64,000 nucleotides of DNA from Streptosporangium violaceochromogenes (GCF_014654615.1 NZ_BNBB01000008.1:62001-126000), one strand, 5' to 3'. Positions 8,291 to 17,594 are shown, counted from the stretch's first letter. Notes: a model not told the origin generated them from the sequence alone. A program made the numbers and translations.

Positions 8291-9742
8291 TCATGCCTGG
8301 GCCGGCTCCTTGACCTCGGCGGGGTCGTCGGGCCGGGCGAGCTCGGCGGTGAGACGCTCGCCGATGCGGCGGGCCAGCCGCGGCGCGACCAGTACGGTCA
8401 CCAGGCCCGCCAGGCACCAGAGGCCGGCGATCCACGGGAAGTAGTTGTACGGACTGGTCTGCCCCACCGACTGCTGGTAGAAGACGAAGCACAGGAAGGC
8501 GATGGCCAGCACCGGCACCACGATCTCGTACCGGGGGATACGGCCCCGGCCGGAGAGGATGAAGGCGATGACGCCCGCCCCGGCGACGGCGTAGGCCACG
8601 AGCAGGCACAGCACGCCGAGCGTGGCGAACCAGTAGTAGGTGTCGAAGGCGGTGACCCCGGTGACGTTGAGGACGAGGTCGCCGGCCAGGGCGACGCCCA
8701 GCGCGGCGGCCAGGGCGACGTTGGGGGTTCCGGAGCGCTCGTTGACCCGGGCGAGGGGCTTGGGGCCGAAGCCGTCGCGGGCGAGGGCGAAGACCAGGCG
8801 GCTGGCCGCCGCGCTGGAGCTGATCGCGGAGGCGAACGCCGAGGCCGCCGCGGTGAAGGCGATGATCAGCAGGAACCAGGTGCCGATGTAGGTGCTCGCC
8901 AGCGCCGACAGCGAGGACTCGGCGCCGGCGAAGGCGGCGACCCCCTTGGCGTCCGTCCCGAAGCCGATGGTCTGGGCGAACATCACCAGGATGTACAGTC
9001 CGCCGGTGAGCAGGACGCTTCCCACCAGGGCGCGCGGGACGTTGCGGCGGGGGTCGGCGGTCTCCTCGCCCAGCGACGCGCACGCCTCGAAACCCGCCCA
9101 GGACAGGAACGCGAACACCAGGGCGGTCATCACCGCGCCCGTGGTGGTGCCGCCGAAGCCGAACACCGACAGGTCGAGCGTCTGCCCGGCGGGCCCGTGC
9201 CCGGTCCCGGTGCGGAAGACGATGACGGCGCTGAGCACCGCCATGCCGGCGATGCCGACGCCCTCGACGATCAGCAGGGTCCTGGCCGTGACGCGGGACT
9301 CACGGGAGTTCACCATCCAGACGCCGGCACACGCCACGGCGGCCACGACGAACCAGGGGACGTGCAGGGAGAAGCCGAGCGCGGCGGCGAACGCCTCGAC
9401 GAACACCGGGGTCGCCGCCAGCGTGCACACGGTGAAGAAGACGTAGGTTCCCACCAGCGCGAACCCGCCGAAGAACCCGGCGCGGGGGCCGAGTGTGACC
9501 CCGGCCAGGGCGTAGACCGACCCGGCGTGGTTGAAGTGGCGGGTCAGCCGTACGAACCCGTAGGCGACCAGCGCCACCCCGATCAGGCCGAGCACGAAGA
9601 CCAGCGGGACGGCCTTGCCGACCTTGTTGACCACGCCGGCGCCGTTCATGGCCATGGCGAGGGTCGGGCTCATGAGCCCGACGGACAGGGCCAGCGCCTC
9701 CCACAGTCGCAGTTTGCGAGGTGGGCGCAGTTCTTCGGTCAT
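8291..9742 (-). CDS. APC-family amino acid/amine permease
   Basis: 483 residues, starting at ATG 9742 behind CAGGAGGTGCC. The protein is almost entirely hydrophobic with about 12 predicted membrane helices and the early APC helix-1 pattern (SVGLMSPTLAMAMNGAG). It ends in a charged cytoplasmic tail. First structural gene of the operon that continues with the glutamine-synthetase homologue and two amidohydrolases, so it most likely imports their substrate. Substrate class (amino acid, polyamine or amide) is not determinable here. Confidence 0.88.
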   Translation of the reverse strand: MTEELRPPRKLRLWEALALSVGLMSPTLAMAMNGAGVVNKVGKAVPLVFVLGLIGVALVAYGFVRLTRHFNHAGSVYALAGVTLGPRAGFFGGFALVGTYVFFTVCTLAATPVFVEAFAAALGFSLHVPWFVVAAVACAGVWMVNSRESRVTARTLLIVEGVGIAGMAVLSAVIVFRTGTGHGPAGQTLDLSVFGFGGTTTGAVMTALVFAFLSWAGFEACASLGEETADPRRNVPRALVGSVLLTGGLYILVMFAQTIGFGTDAKGVAAFAGAESSLSALASTYIGTWFLLIIAFTAAASAFASAISSSAAASRLVFALARDGFGPKPLARVNERSGTPNVALAAALGVALAGDLVLNVTGVTAFDTYYWFATLGVLCLLVAYAVAGAGVIAFILSGRGRIPRYEIVVPVLAIAFLCFVFYQQSVGQTSPYNYFPWIAGLWCLAGLVTVLVAPRLARRIGERLTAELARPDDPAEVKEPAQA

Positions 9743-9869
9743 GGCACCTCCTGGTGGTGACGACGGCGCCGGCGACATGACCAGCACGTGGTGACGAAAT
9801 CTAGCTTTCACCAAGACCGTTAACAAGGTGCCATGAAATTTTTATTGCAGATCTACCCGGGCGGGGCGT
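9743..9869 (-). promoter_or_regulatory. Probable promoter/operator region of the permease operon
   Basis: This gap is markedly richer in A and T than its surroundings. On the minus strand it contains TTTCA and GGTGAAA arms around TTGTTAACGG (9804-9836), and TGAAATTTTTATT reads on the plus strand from 9833. RpiR-family operators are often TGAAA/TTTCA palindromes. The adjacent RpiR gene makes this the likeliest binding region (inference). Confidence 0.35.
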
Positions 9870-10778
9870 TCAGTCGAGCGTGACGTCCCCCACGATCTCC
9901 TCGCACTGACGCAGCCGTTCCTCGCCCGCCTTCCCCAGCCGCGCCGTCACCCCCGCCACCACCGTCTCCACCAGCGCGAGCGCCGGAACGAGACTGTCGA
10001 ACGGGCTCGGCGCCTCGACCCGGACCGGGATCACCAGGTCGGCGACCTCCGCCGCGGGCGAGAGCCACGGGTCGGTGAAGAGCACGACCTTGGCCCCCCG
10101 GTCGTGCGCGCGGCGGGCGAACTCGACGATGTCGCGCTGGTAGCGGCGGTAGTCGAAGACCACCACGACGTCGCGCCGCCCGATGTCCACCGAGAAGGCG
10201 GCCAGGCTCTCGGGCCGGGCGTCGAGCATCCGGGTGCCCGGCCGCAGCTGCCGCAGGTGCAGGTCGAGGTACTCGGCCAGGAGGTGGGAGAAACGCCCGC
10301 CGATCAGCGCGACCCGGCGGGACGGATCGGCCAGCAGCTCCACCGCCGCCTCCAGCTCGGCGTCCGACAGCGCGGCGAAGGACTCGTCGAGCCGCTGCCG
10401 GAACATCGCCCCGGCCCTCACCCGCAGCGAGTCCGAGCTCGCCCCGTCGCCGAGCTGCTGGGCGAGCGTGAGCGGGGAGGCCCGCCGCGCCTCGATCTCG
10501 TCCCGCAGCGCCTGCTGGAACGCGCGGTACCCCCCGAAGCCCAGCCGGGCCACGAACCGGACCACGGTGGGCGCGCTCACGCCCGCGCGCTCGGCCAGCC
10601 GCGCCGAGGTCTCCAGCCCGGCCGTGGGATAGTTCGCCAGGAGGGTCCTCGCGATCAGCCGCTCCCCCGCCGAGGAGTCCGCCAGGCTGCGCCGTAGCCG
10701 CTCCGCGACCGAGACGAAGGTCTCCGTACTCTCCCCTGGCACCTCGCCCGCCTCCGTCCTGCCGACCCCACCGGTCAT
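9870..10778 (-). CDS. RpiR-family transcriptional regulator (HTH plus SIS domain)
   Basis: 302 residues from ATG 10778; in-frame starts further up (to 10922) lack support and would overlap the divergent gene. An N-terminal RpiR helix-turn-helix (about residues 20-95, including [20 protein letters not shown]) is followed by a SIS sugar/phosphate-sensing domain ([31 protein letters not shown]). Members sense small metabolites and repress or activate adjacent catabolic genes. It lies directly upstream of, and in line with, the permease/FluG-like operon, and divergent from the dihydrolipoyl dehydrogenase gene. Confidence 0.85.
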   Translation of the reverse strand: MTGGVGRTEAGEVPGESTETFVSVAERLRRSLADSSAGERLIARTLLANYPTAGLETSARLAERAGVSAPTVVRFVARLGFGGYRAFQQALRDEIEARRASPLTLAQQLGDGASSDSLRVRAGAMFRQRLDESFAALSDAELEAAVELLADPSRRVALIGGRFSHLLAEYLDLHLRQLRPGTRMLDARPESLAAFSVDIGRRDVVVVFDYRRYQRDIVEFARRAHDRGAKVVLFTDPWLSPAAEVADLVIPVRVEAPSPFDSLVPALALVETVVAGVTARLGKAGEERLRQCEEIVGDVTLD

Positions 10779-10914
10779 CGCAACCCCATCCGACCGTATC
10801 GGGTCGTCCAGGCCCCCGTCGTGGCCGGTCGGCGCGCCCGGAAGACGGAACCCGTCCGTCTCCCGCGGAGCGGACGGCACCGCGTCGAACGCGACATTGA
10901 ATATTGTCCGATCC

Positions 10915-12324
10915 ATGAGCACTCACTATGACGTGGTGGTTCTCGGAGCCGGCCCCGGGGGTTACGTGGCCGCGATCCGGGCCGCCCAGCTCGGTCTGAG
11001 CACCGCGATCGTCGAAGAACGCTACTGGGGCGGTGTCTGCCTCAACGTGGGATGCATCCCCTCCAAGGCCCTGCTGCGCAACGCCGAACTCGCCCACCTG
11101 TTCACCCGCGAGGCCAAGACGTTCGGCATCCGCGTCGAGGGCGAGGTCACGTTCGACTACGGCGAGGCCTTCCGGCGCAGCCGCAAGGTCGCCGACGGGC
11201 GGGTCAAGGGCGTGCACTACCTGATGAAGAAGAACGGCATCGCCGAGTACGACGGGCACGGCACGTTCACCGACCCCCACACCCTCCGGGTGACCGGACC
11301 CGACGGGGCCGAGCGGACGGTGACGTTCGGCCACTGCGTCATCGCGACGGGCGCGACCACCAGGCTGCTGCCGGGGACGTCGGTCGGTGACCGGGTCGTG
11401 ACGTACGAGGAGCAGATCCTGAGCGAGGACCTGCCCGAGAGCGTCGTCATCGCGGGGGCGGGCGCCATCGGCGTCGAGTTCGCGTACATCCTGCACAACT
11501 ACGGGGTCAAGGTGACGATCGTCGAGTTCCTCGACCGCGTCGTCCCGCTGGAGGACGAGGAGGTCTCGGCGGAGCTGGCACGGCGCTACAAACGGCTCGG
11601 CATCGAGATCCTGACCTCCACCCGGGTGGAGTCCATCGACGACTCCGGCGGCCCCGATCGCAAGGTGCGGGTGACGGTCACGCGCGACGGGCGGCAGCAG
11701 GTCCTCGAAACCGGCAAGGTGCTGCAGGCGATCGGCTTCCAGCCCCGGGTGGAGGGGTACGGGCTGGAGCGGACCGGGGTCGCCCTGACCGACCGGGGCG
11801 CGATCGCCGTCGACGGCCGGTGCCGTACGAGCGTGCCGCACATCTTCGCCATCGGCGACGTGACCGCCAAGCTGATGCTCGCGCACGCGGCCGAGGCGAT
11901 GGGGATCGTCGCGGCGGAGACCATCGCCGGCGCCGAGACCATGGAGCTCGACTACGTGATGATCCCCCGGGCGACGTACTGCCAGCCCCAGATCGCGAGT
12001 TTCGGCTTCACCGAGACGCAGGCCCGGGATCTGGGCTTCGACGTGAAGGTGGCGAAGTTCCCGTTCAGCGCCAACGGCAAGGCCCACGGCCTGGGCGACA
12101 TCACGGGATTCGTCAAGATCCTGAGCAACGCCGAGCACGGTGAGCTGCTCGGCGCCCACCTGATCGGTCCGGAGGTCACCGAGCTGCTGCCCGAGCTGAC
12201 GCTGGCCCAGCAGTGGGATCTGACGGTCGCCGAGGTGGCGCGCAACGTGCACGCCCACCCCACGCTGGGCGAGGCGGTCAAGGAGGCGATCCACGGGCTG
12301 GCAGGACACATGATCAACATGTGA
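10915..12324 (+). CDS. lpdA: Dihydrolipoyl dehydrogenase (E3)
   Basis: 469 residues, full length for the family. FAD-binding [10 protein letters not shown] near residue 13, the redox disulfide [12 protein letters not shown] near 41-52, NAD-binding [10 protein letters not shown], a late [16 protein letters not shown] flavin motif, and the C-terminal His-Glu pair in [13 protein letters not shown]. It reoxidises dihydrolipoyl groups of 2-oxoacid dehydrogenase complexes with NAD. No E1/E2 genes are nearby. The start was chosen at ATG 10915 (MSTHYD); TTG 10897 is an alternative and neither has a clear ribosome-binding site. The AT-rich TTGAATATTG at 10897-10906 may be a promoter or RpiR site. Confidence 0.92.
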   Translation: MSTHYDVVVLGAGPGGYVAAIRAAQLGLSTAIVEERYWGGVCLNVGCIPSKALLRNAELAHLFTREAKTFGIRVEGEVTFDYGEAFRRSRKVADGRVKGVHYLMKKNGIAEYDGHGTFTDPHTLRVTGPDGAERTVTFGHCVIATGATTRLLPGTSVGDRVVTYEEQILSEDLPESVVIAGAGAIGVEFAYILHNYGVKVTIVEFLDRVVPLEDEEVSAELARRYKRLGIEILTSTRVESIDDSGGPDRKVRVTVTRDGRQQVLETGKVLQAIGFQPRVEGYGLERTGVALTDRGAIAVDGRCRTSVPHIFAIGDVTAKLMLAHAAEAMGIVAAETIAGAETMELDYVMIPRATYCQPQIASFGFTETQARDLGFDVKVAKFPFSANGKAHGLGDITGFVKILSNAEHGELLGAHLIGPEVTELLPELTLAQQWDLTVAEVARNVHAHPTLGEAVKEAIHGLAGHMINM

Positions 12325-12329
12325 CGGAC

Positions 12330-12366
12330 GGCCGGCGGCTCCTCGGGAGCGAGGAGACCGCCGGCC
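12330..12366 (+). terminator. Intrinsic terminator after lpdA
   Basis: A long hairpin just after the lpdA stop: outer arms GGCCGGCGG / CCGCCGGCC, inner arms CTCCTCG / CGAGGAG, loop GGAG and one bulged A. No T-run follows, as is common in high-GC actinomycetes. It separates lpdA from the convergent secreted-protein gene. Confidence 0.65.
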
Positions 12367-12473
12367 GCGCGGAGGGCGTCATGGCCCATGCCCCGGGGCC
12401 GCAGGGGAGGTGGGCCCGGGGCCGGCCCGGCACCAGAGGGCTCTAAAGGACCACAGAAGGCCCCAAGAAGCAC

Positions 12474-13565
12474 TCAGAAAGCCGAGGTGTAGGAGGTCAG
12501 GGATCGCTGATTCACCCGGGTGACGGCGTTGTAGCAGACGACGTCACGAACCGTCGCGGTCAGGCCGCCGGTCCCCCAGAGGGTGAGCAGATTGCAGTAT
12601 TCGGGGCCGGCGCCGAAGGCGGTGACCTGGACGTGGTCGGGCAGGACGCCGACCCTCGGGAAGATGACCAGACGCAGACCGGCCCCGGCGGTCTGCACGG
12701 TGTTCAGGCTCCCTTGGGAGTTGTGGTTGACCGCCGGGGGCAGCGGTGAGTAGGGGCCGGCACTGGCCGGGCTGTGGTCGAAGGTGTAGGCGAAGTTCTT
12801 CGGCGGGATCGCCGCCCCGGTGATGGCCCGCTCACGCTGGTAGGTGAGGCTCCAGCCGGTGTTGAGCGGGACGTTGAGGGCGTTGTGGCAGCGCACCTGG
12901 ACCACCTGGGCGCCGGGGATCGACGCCCACCCGCCCACCTTGCAGCGGGCCGGCTGGGCGGGGTCGCGCGCGGTCACCTGGACGCCGCCGCTGCGGCCCG
13001 GTGAGCCGAGGCCGGGCAGCGTGACCGTCCAGATCCCCGGGGGGCCGGGGGCGACGACGTTGGGCGGGCCTCCGGCGGAGTTGAACTGGGTGGCGATCGC
13101 CGCGCCGCTGTAGTGGACGTAGCCGAACGCCTGAGGCGCGGGCAGCACCCCGCTGCTCTCCTCGAAGACGACGGTGAAGGGGATCGTCACCGGGGCGCCG
13201 CCGTACCGGTAGCAGCGCACCGCCACGAACTGGTCGGGTCCCGAAGGGCCCCACCACAGGGTCTGGCACCAGTGGGGGCCGTCGGAGACGGCCGTGACGT
13301 GGGCGACGCCGCCGTTGGTCGCGATCTGGGGGAACCTCACCAGGGTCACCCCGCCGGGCGGGGTCGCGACCGAGACGTTGAAGGCGGCCGGCCAGCTTCC
13401 GGCCTGGTGGGCGAGGTTGGGGATGCCGTTGGGGACGTCGACGTAGGCGAAGCCCCACCGGTTGGGGACCGCCGCCCGCGCGGCCGTGTCCGTGGCGACG
13501 AGCCCTGTCGTGAGCAGGGCGGATACACAGAGGATTCGAGCGATGACCTTCCGTAACTGACGCAT
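12474..13565 (-). CDS. Secreted protein with three internal repeats, unknown function
   Basis: 363 residues. Start ATG 13565 follows GGAG by six bases. A Sec signal peptide ends near residue 35 (ATDTAARA). The mature part consists of three roughly 105-residue repeats, each starting with an aromatic block (WGFAYVDV, FGYVHYSG, FAYTFDHS), then a QVTA/HVTA strand, then one Cys pair about 20 residues apart (CQTLWW...VRCY, CKVGGW...VRCH, CNLLTLW...VCYN). The paired cysteines suggest one disulfide per extracellular repeat. Codon 4 is TTA, the codon read by the bldA tRNA in streptomycete-type developmental control. No family or partner recognised. Confidence 0.75.
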   Translation of the reverse strand: MRQLRKVIARILCVSALLTTGLVATDTAARAAVPNRWGFAYVDVPNGIPNLAHQAGSWPAAFNVSVATPPGGVTLVRFPQIATNGGVAHVTAVSDGPHWCQTLWWGPSGPDQFVAVRCYRYGGAPVTIPFTVVFEESSGVLPAPQAFGYVHYSGAAIATQFNSAGGPPNVVAPGPPGIWTVTLPGLGSPGRSGGVQVTARDPAQPARCKVGGWASIPGAQVVQVRCHNALNVPLNTGWSLTYQRERAITGAAIPPKNFAYTFDHSPASAGPYSPLPPAVNHNSQGSLNTVQTAGAGLRLVIFPRVGVLPDHVQVTAFGAGPEYCNLLTLWGTGGLTATVRDVVCYNAVTRVNQRSLTSYTSAF

Positions 13566-14001
13566 GCCGTTCTCCATCGGCTGAGGGGAGGGATCTCCAG
13601 ACACGACCGGGACGCCGGCACGGCAAGCGGAGCGAAGCCGAGTCAAGTGCCTGGTTTACACGCCTTCCTTGACCTCCTGACTTCCGGTAGACCGCGCACC
13701 ACCGGAGGAGCCGGCCTTCCGGTCGCCGTGACCACACGAGAGGCGAGAGGGGCGGAGGCCGGCGCCCGCCGGACACCCGAGGGCGCCCCGGCGCGCTCCG
13801 CACGGAGACGGCCTCCCGACCCGACCACACCGCCGTCTCGCGACAGCGGGTTTTCGTTTGATTACTCTAGGTCATGGTACGGCGTGGGCGCGGCCCGTCA
13901 ACCCCTCGCGACCAGGGCGATCCCGACAGGTGCGGCGCTCTCCGCGGCTCCTGGGAACGCCGTGAACACCGAGGCTGCCGGGACACCGGAGAACGGCGCC
14001 C
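13566..14001. other. Gene-free stretch upstream of the secreted repeat protein
   Basis: 436 bases between two minus-strand genes. Frames here have poor codon structure and no plausible starts. A locally AT-rich patch at 13848-13880 (GGTTTTCGTTTGATTACTC) may hold a promoter. Nothing else recognised. Confidence 0.4.
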
Positions 14002-14385
14002 TCACGCCTTTCCGGAAGGCGGGCCCTGCGGGCCGCGGGCGTTCCGAAGAGAGCAGGCCACGTCGGCGTCGATCGTGAAGAAGTCGTAGAGGCCGGTCAT
14101 CCGCAGGAGCCGCTCGAAATGACCCCCCACCCCCGCCAGGCGCATCCACCCCCCCGCCTCGACGGCCCTGGTCATCCCGCCGAGGAACGTCCGCAGGCCG
14201 TTGGAGTCGCAGAAGGTGACACCCTCGACGTCGAGGACGAGCCGGGTGTGACGGCCGGCCAGCAGATCGCCGACGGCGTCTCGCAGCAGGGCGCTGGAGG
14301 TCCGATCGATGTCGCCGGTGACGGTGAGCACGGCGCATCCGGCCTCCGGGTGGTGAGCGACGCGGACGAGCAGTTCCCTACTCAT
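14002..14385 (-). CDS. STAS-domain anti-anti-sigma factor
   Basis: 127 residues, start ATG 14385 after AAGGGACGGGTG. A single STAS domain: VLTVTGDIDRTSSALLRDAV, then LVLDVEGVTFCDSNGLRTFL containing the serine normally phosphorylated by an anti-sigma kinase (the DSNGL motif), and a hydrophobic C-terminal helix. Such proteins bind RsbW-type kinases when unphosphorylated and free a SigB-family factor. No kinase or phosphatase gene is adjacent. A SigB-like promoter exists 2.6 kb away (before the PRC-barrel gene); whether they are connected is unknown. Confidence 0.85.
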   Translation of the reverse strand: MSRELLVRVAHHPEAGCAVLTVTGDIDRTSSALLRDAVGDLLAGRHTRLVLDVEGVTFCDSNGLRTFLGGMTRAVEAGGWMRLAGVGGHFERLLRMTGLYDFFTIDADVACSLRNARGPQGPPSGKA

Positions 14386-14693
14386 CACCCGTCCCTTCAC
14401 GCCCGCGGAGCGGCCCGCGCCGACGGACCGCCCGCCCCGATCACAAGGTATACCCCTCTACCGGCGGACCCGGCGGTGATCAGGAGACATGTGGGTAACG
14501 TTCGCCGGCCGCGGAACGGCCCGGACGGCCCTTTGCCCCCCCTTTCCCGCTCCGGCCCTCCGGAGAGGCGAGGGCGCGCGGAGGCCTGCATCGTCGCGGA
14601 CGGCTCTCCGCCCGCCCCGCCGGCCCCCGGAGAGACCAGGGACCCCCGGGGGACGCCCCGGCACGTCTCACCACAGAGCCACAAAACCATAAC

Positions 14694-14722
14694 TGGACAC
14701 CAAGGGTAGCCATGTATTTACT
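14694..14722 (+). promoter_or_regulatory. Putative SigA-type promoter of the small secreted protein
   Basis: TGGACA at 14694-14699, a 17-base spacer, then TTTACT at 14717-14722, 40 bases before the start codon. The rest of the 14386-14761 gap shows no gene. Confidence 0.4.
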
Positions 14723-14761
14723 TTGAGTGATCTCATTGGCACCACCGGACTCAGGAGAAGC

Positions 14762-15124
14762 ATGCGTCGCAACAGGCTCACGACCATCGCCACGGCCGCC
14801 CTGATCGGCTGCGCCGGCCTGACGACGGTGGCCGCTGCCACCCCGGCCTCCGCCTCCGCCCCCCAGCCCTCGGCGGCCGACTTCAGCGGTTACCAGATCG
14901 TCAAGCTGCCCAACGCCAACGTCCCCAACTTCACCCGCCGCACGGTCCGCTGCCCCAGCGGCAAGCGGGCCGTCGGAGGCGGCGCCGAGGCCCAGGGCAA
15001 CGGGGCGATCCTCGTCGGCTCCTTCCCCACCGACGACGGCACCGGCTGGATCGGCATCGGCCGCCAGATCGGCTACAACGACGTCGGCATCAGCGTCTAC
15101 GCGATCTGCGCCACCGTCAGCTAG
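14762..15124 (+). CDS. Small secreted protein, unknown function
   Basis: 120 residues from ATG 14762, preceded by AGGAGAAGC. A Sec signal peptide with two N-terminal arginines and a hydrophobic core ends near TPASASA (about residue 37). The mature region of about 80 residues carries one Cys pair (VRCPSGKRAVGGGAE ... YAICATVS) and a glycine-rich centre. The CPSGKRAVGGG motif recurs in short exported actinobacterial proteins with no assigned role. A longer frame from 14723 would push the signal sequence inside the protein and is not favoured. Confidence 0.75.
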   Translation: MRRNRLTTIATAALIGCAGLTTVAAATPASASAPQPSAADFSGYQIVKLPNANVPNFTRRTVRCPSGKRAVGGGAEAQGNGAILVGSFPTDDGTGWIGIGRQIGYNDVGISVYAICATVS

Positions 15125-15238
15125 CGCTCGCACGTCGCCCCCGGCCGGATGCCCCCGCAGTCCGGCCGGGTCTCCCCCCGGCGGCCGGCGTGGAGCCCCA
15201 CCCCGGCCGGCCGGGCTCCCCGGGAGCGCTTTCGGACC

Positions 15239-15469
15239 TCACGCCCGTGATCGCTCCCGGGAAACCTGTCTCAGGTGAAGGTCGTCGAGAAGGGCCTGGG
15301 TCGCGACGGCGACGATCTCCACGGCCCGCTCGAACGCCTCGGCGTTGCGCGCGGACGGCACCCGGAACCCGGAGATCTTGCGGACGTACTGCAGCGCGGC
15401 CGCCCGTACGTCCTCATCGGTCACGTCACTGGCGTAGGGCTCCCGAAGGGTTTTGATACTCCGGCACAT
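15239..15469 (-). CDS. DUF2277 family protein
   Basis: 76 residues, start ATG 15469 with AGGG upstream. It matches the DUF2277 pattern: MCRSIKTLR at the start, TDEDVRAAALQYVRKISGF in the centre and a helical C-terminal half. Cytoplasmic, function unknown; the conserved Cys-2 is present. The upstream in-frame extension to 15688 is out of character (arginine-rich shadow) and was dropped. Confidence 0.85.
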   Translation of the reverse strand: MCRSIKTLREPYASDVTDEDVRAAALQYVRKISGFRVPSARNAEAFERAVEIVAVATQALLDDLHLRQVSRERSRA

Positions 15470-15639
15470 GCAAGGGACCCTACGCCGGCCCACCGACAAG
15501 ATTCCGTAAGCGCCGAACGGGCGGCCGAGGCGGCGCGGAGGAACGGCGGCCCGCTCCCCGCCGGAACGATCCACCATGTACCCGATGACCAAGCGGACGT
15601 AATCTCCTAGCAAAGACAACGCAAAGTAGGAGATCGTCC

Positions 15640-16497
15640 ATGGCCGATATCCCCTCGACCGCCTCGCCCTCACCGGAAGAACCGGCACGCACGTCGGAGA
15701 GGACGAGCAGGATGACTCCGCCGCAGCTCAACACCAACGTGCCGCACTCCGCCAGAATCTGGAACTACCTGCTGGGCGGAAAGGACAACTACCTCGCCGA
15801 CCGCCAGGCGGGAGACCGGATCCGCCAGGTCTTCCCCGGCATGGTCGACATCGCCCGCCACTCCCGGTACATGCTCGCCCGAACCGTGCGCTTCCTCGCC
15901 GAGGCGGGCGTCCGCCAGTTCCTGGACATCGGCACCGGCCTTCCCACCGTGGACAACACCCACCAGGTCGCCCAGCGGGTGGCCGCGGAGTCACGTGTCG
16001 TCTACGTCGACAACGACCCCCTCGTCCTGGTGCACGCCCAGGCGCTGCTCACCAGCACCCCTCAGGGCGCCACCGACTACATCGAGGCCGACGTCCGCGA
16101 CCCCGGCCTCATCCTGCGGGAGGCCGCCAGGACACTGGACCTCACCCGGCCCACCGCGCTCATGCTGATGGGGATCCTGGGCCTCGTCACCGACTACGAC
16201 GAGGCGCGCTCGATCGTGAACCGGCTGATGGCGGCCCTGCCCTCGGGCAGCTACCTGGCGCTTTACGACGGCACCGACACCGACCCCGCGTACGTCGAGG
16301 CTCTGCGCCGCCACAACGAGGGCCCCGGCGTGGTCCCCTACACCCCTCGCAGCCCGGAACGGATCGCCGGCTACTTCGACGGCCTGACGCTGCTGGAGCC
16401 CGGCGTCGTGCCGGTGACCCGGTGGCGGCCGGATCCCAACCCCTGGGGCGCGGCCCCCGAGGTGGCCTGCGCGGGCGGGGTCGCGCGCAGGCCGTAG
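15640..16497 (+). CDS. SAM-dependent methyltransferase-like protein (PF04672)
   Basis: 285 residues, start ATG 15640 after TAGGAGATCGTCC. Diagnostic motifs: SARIWNYLLGGKDNYLADR near residue 37, the SAM-binding FLDIGTGLPT near 92, VVYVDNDPLVL, and the acidic turn YIEADVRDP. These proteins are abundant in Streptosporangiaceae and Streptomyces, and their substrates are unknown. Monocistronic, bounded downstream by the tRNA-Lys terminator region. Confidence 0.9.
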   Translation: MADIPSTASPSPEEPARTSERTSRMTPPQLNTNVPHSARIWNYLLGGKDNYLADRQAGDRIRQVFPGMVDIARHSRYMLARTVRFLAEAGVRQFLDIGTGLPTVDNTHQVAQRVAAESRVVYVDNDPLVLVHAQALLTSTPQGATDYIEADVRDPGLILREAARTLDLTRPTALMLMGILGLVTDYDEARSIVNRLMAALPSGSYLALYDGTDTDPAYVEALRRHNEGPGVVPYTPRSPERIAGYFDGLTLLEPGVVPVTRWRPDPNPWGAAPEVACAGGVARRP

Positions 16498-16624
16498 ATC
16501 TTCTTCGGGCCCCCAAGGGGCCGCCGTCCCTCCGGCGCCCCCGGACTCGGCGCCGGTCTCCGCGGACTCCGGCGCCGAGACGGAATTCAGGCCGACGGCG
16601 GGGAAGAGACGCCGAAAAGCGATC

Positions 16625-16654
16625 GGCGCGCTCACGTGGAGACGTGAGCGCGCC
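16625..16654 (-). terminator. Terminator of tRNA-Lys
   Basis: Perfect 13-bp stem (GGCGCGCTCACGT / ACGTGAGCGCGCC) with loop GGAG, starting 12 bases beyond the 3' end of the tRNA gene. On the minus strand it is followed by GATCGCTTTT, giving a T-run. Confidence 0.75.
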
Positions 16655-16666
16655 GACCGGACACGG

Positions 16667-16740
16667 TGCGCCGCCAGGGACTCGAACCCCGGACCCGCTG
16701 ATTAAGAGTCAGCTGCTCTAACCAACTGAGCTAGCGGCGC
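16667..16740 (-). tRNA. tRNA-Lys (anticodon CTT)
   Basis: 74 nt. The acceptor stem GCGCCGC pairs with GCGGCGC; the D-arm has AGTTGGTTA; the anticodon loop is CTCTTAA (anticodon CTT) on a GCTGA/TCAGC stem; the T-loop is TTCGAGT. The discriminator base is A. The genome continues CCG rather than CCA, so CCA is added enzymatically. A base-identical copy lies at 24120-24193 on the same strand. Confidence 0.97.
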
Positions 16741-16990
16741 CCGACCTGGATAAGACTACCGGACCGGGACAAGTGGTCGATACACAAGGGGACGCCGGAG
16801 AGCAGGGCCCGGCAGGAGGCGCGGGAGCTTTCCGGGACGGGTGAAGGGTCCTGAAAGGACAGGTCCCAAAAGGACAGGGCGGGCGAAAGGCGAGGCGCGG
16901 AGCACGGTGGGAGCGGTCCGGGGCTCGTGACTTTTCCCTCCCGCGCACCAGGTCACGGCCCGGTTTCCCACCCTGATCCGGCCCGGTCCC

Positions 16991-17014
16991 GTTTAGCCCG
17001 CCGCGCGAGGGTAC
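16991..17014 (+). promoter_or_regulatory. SigB-type stress promoter before the PRC-barrel gene
   Basis: GTTT at 16991-16994, 14-base spacer, GGGTAC at 17009-17014. This fits the actinobacterial SigB/SigF consensus GTTT-N14-16-GGGTA(T/C). It is 42 bases before the start codon. The remainder of 16741-16990 shows no gene. Confidence 0.6.
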
Positions 17015-17055
17015 TCGGGAGCGGGTCAGAGAATCCTCACAAAGGAGAAAACAAC

Positions 17056-17424
17056 GTGCAGCCTGAACTCTGGAACTACCAGCCCCACCTCCACGACGCC
17101 GACGACACCTTCGACATCGCGGGCTACCACGTGGAGGCCACCGACGGGAAGATCGGTTCCGTCGACGAGGCCACCTACGACGTCGGTGAGAGCTACCTCG
17201 TCGTCGACACCGGCCCCTGGATCTTCGGCAAGAAGGTCCTGCTTCCGGCCGGTACGGTGACCCGGATCGACCCGCAGGAGCGCAGTGTCCACATCGCGCG
17301 GACCAAGGACGAGATCAAGCACTCTCCCGAGTTCGACGAGGCCACCTTCAAGGAGCGCACCTACCGCGACACCGTCGGCGACTACTACGGCCGCCTCCCC
17401 GGCATGGGCGGTCCCGGCGTCTGA
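17056..17424 (+). CDS. PRC-barrel domain protein
   Basis: 122 residues from GTG 17056 (AAAGGAGAAAACAAC upstream). The PRC barrel covers about residues 20-80 (GYHVEATDGKIGSVDEATYD ... VLLPAGTVTRIDP), followed by an acidic/aromatic tail ending YYGRLPGMGGPGV. Soluble. Such stand-alone PRC proteins are typical general-stress genes in actinomycetes, which agrees with the SigB-like promoter. The longer frame from 16927 crosses that promoter and is rejected. Confidence 0.88.
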   Translation: MQPELWNYQPHLHDADDTFDIAGYHVEATDGKIGSVDEATYDVGESYLVVDTGPWIFGKKVLLPAGTVTRIDPQERSVHIARTKDEIKHSPEFDEATFKERTYRDTVGDYYGRLPGMGGPGV

Positions 17425-17446
17425 CCCCTCATCGCCGTCGAACGGC

Positions 17447-17473
17447 AAGGGCCCCGGCTTCGGCGGGGCCCTT
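17447..17473 (+). terminator. Terminator after the PRC-barrel gene
   Basis: 10-bp perfect stem AAGGGCCCCG / CGGGGCCCTT with a 7-base loop, 23 bases after the stop codon, followed by CGTTCTGTCCT. Confidence 0.75.
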
Positions 17474-17594
17474 CGTTCTGTCCTCCCCCGTCTCCCCCCG
17501 GGGTTTCCCGTACGTTCCCCGGGGTGCCGCCGTACGGACCGGGCGAGAGGTCCCGAAGGACGCCCGATCACGAACCCGTCCGGCGGAGCCGGCG

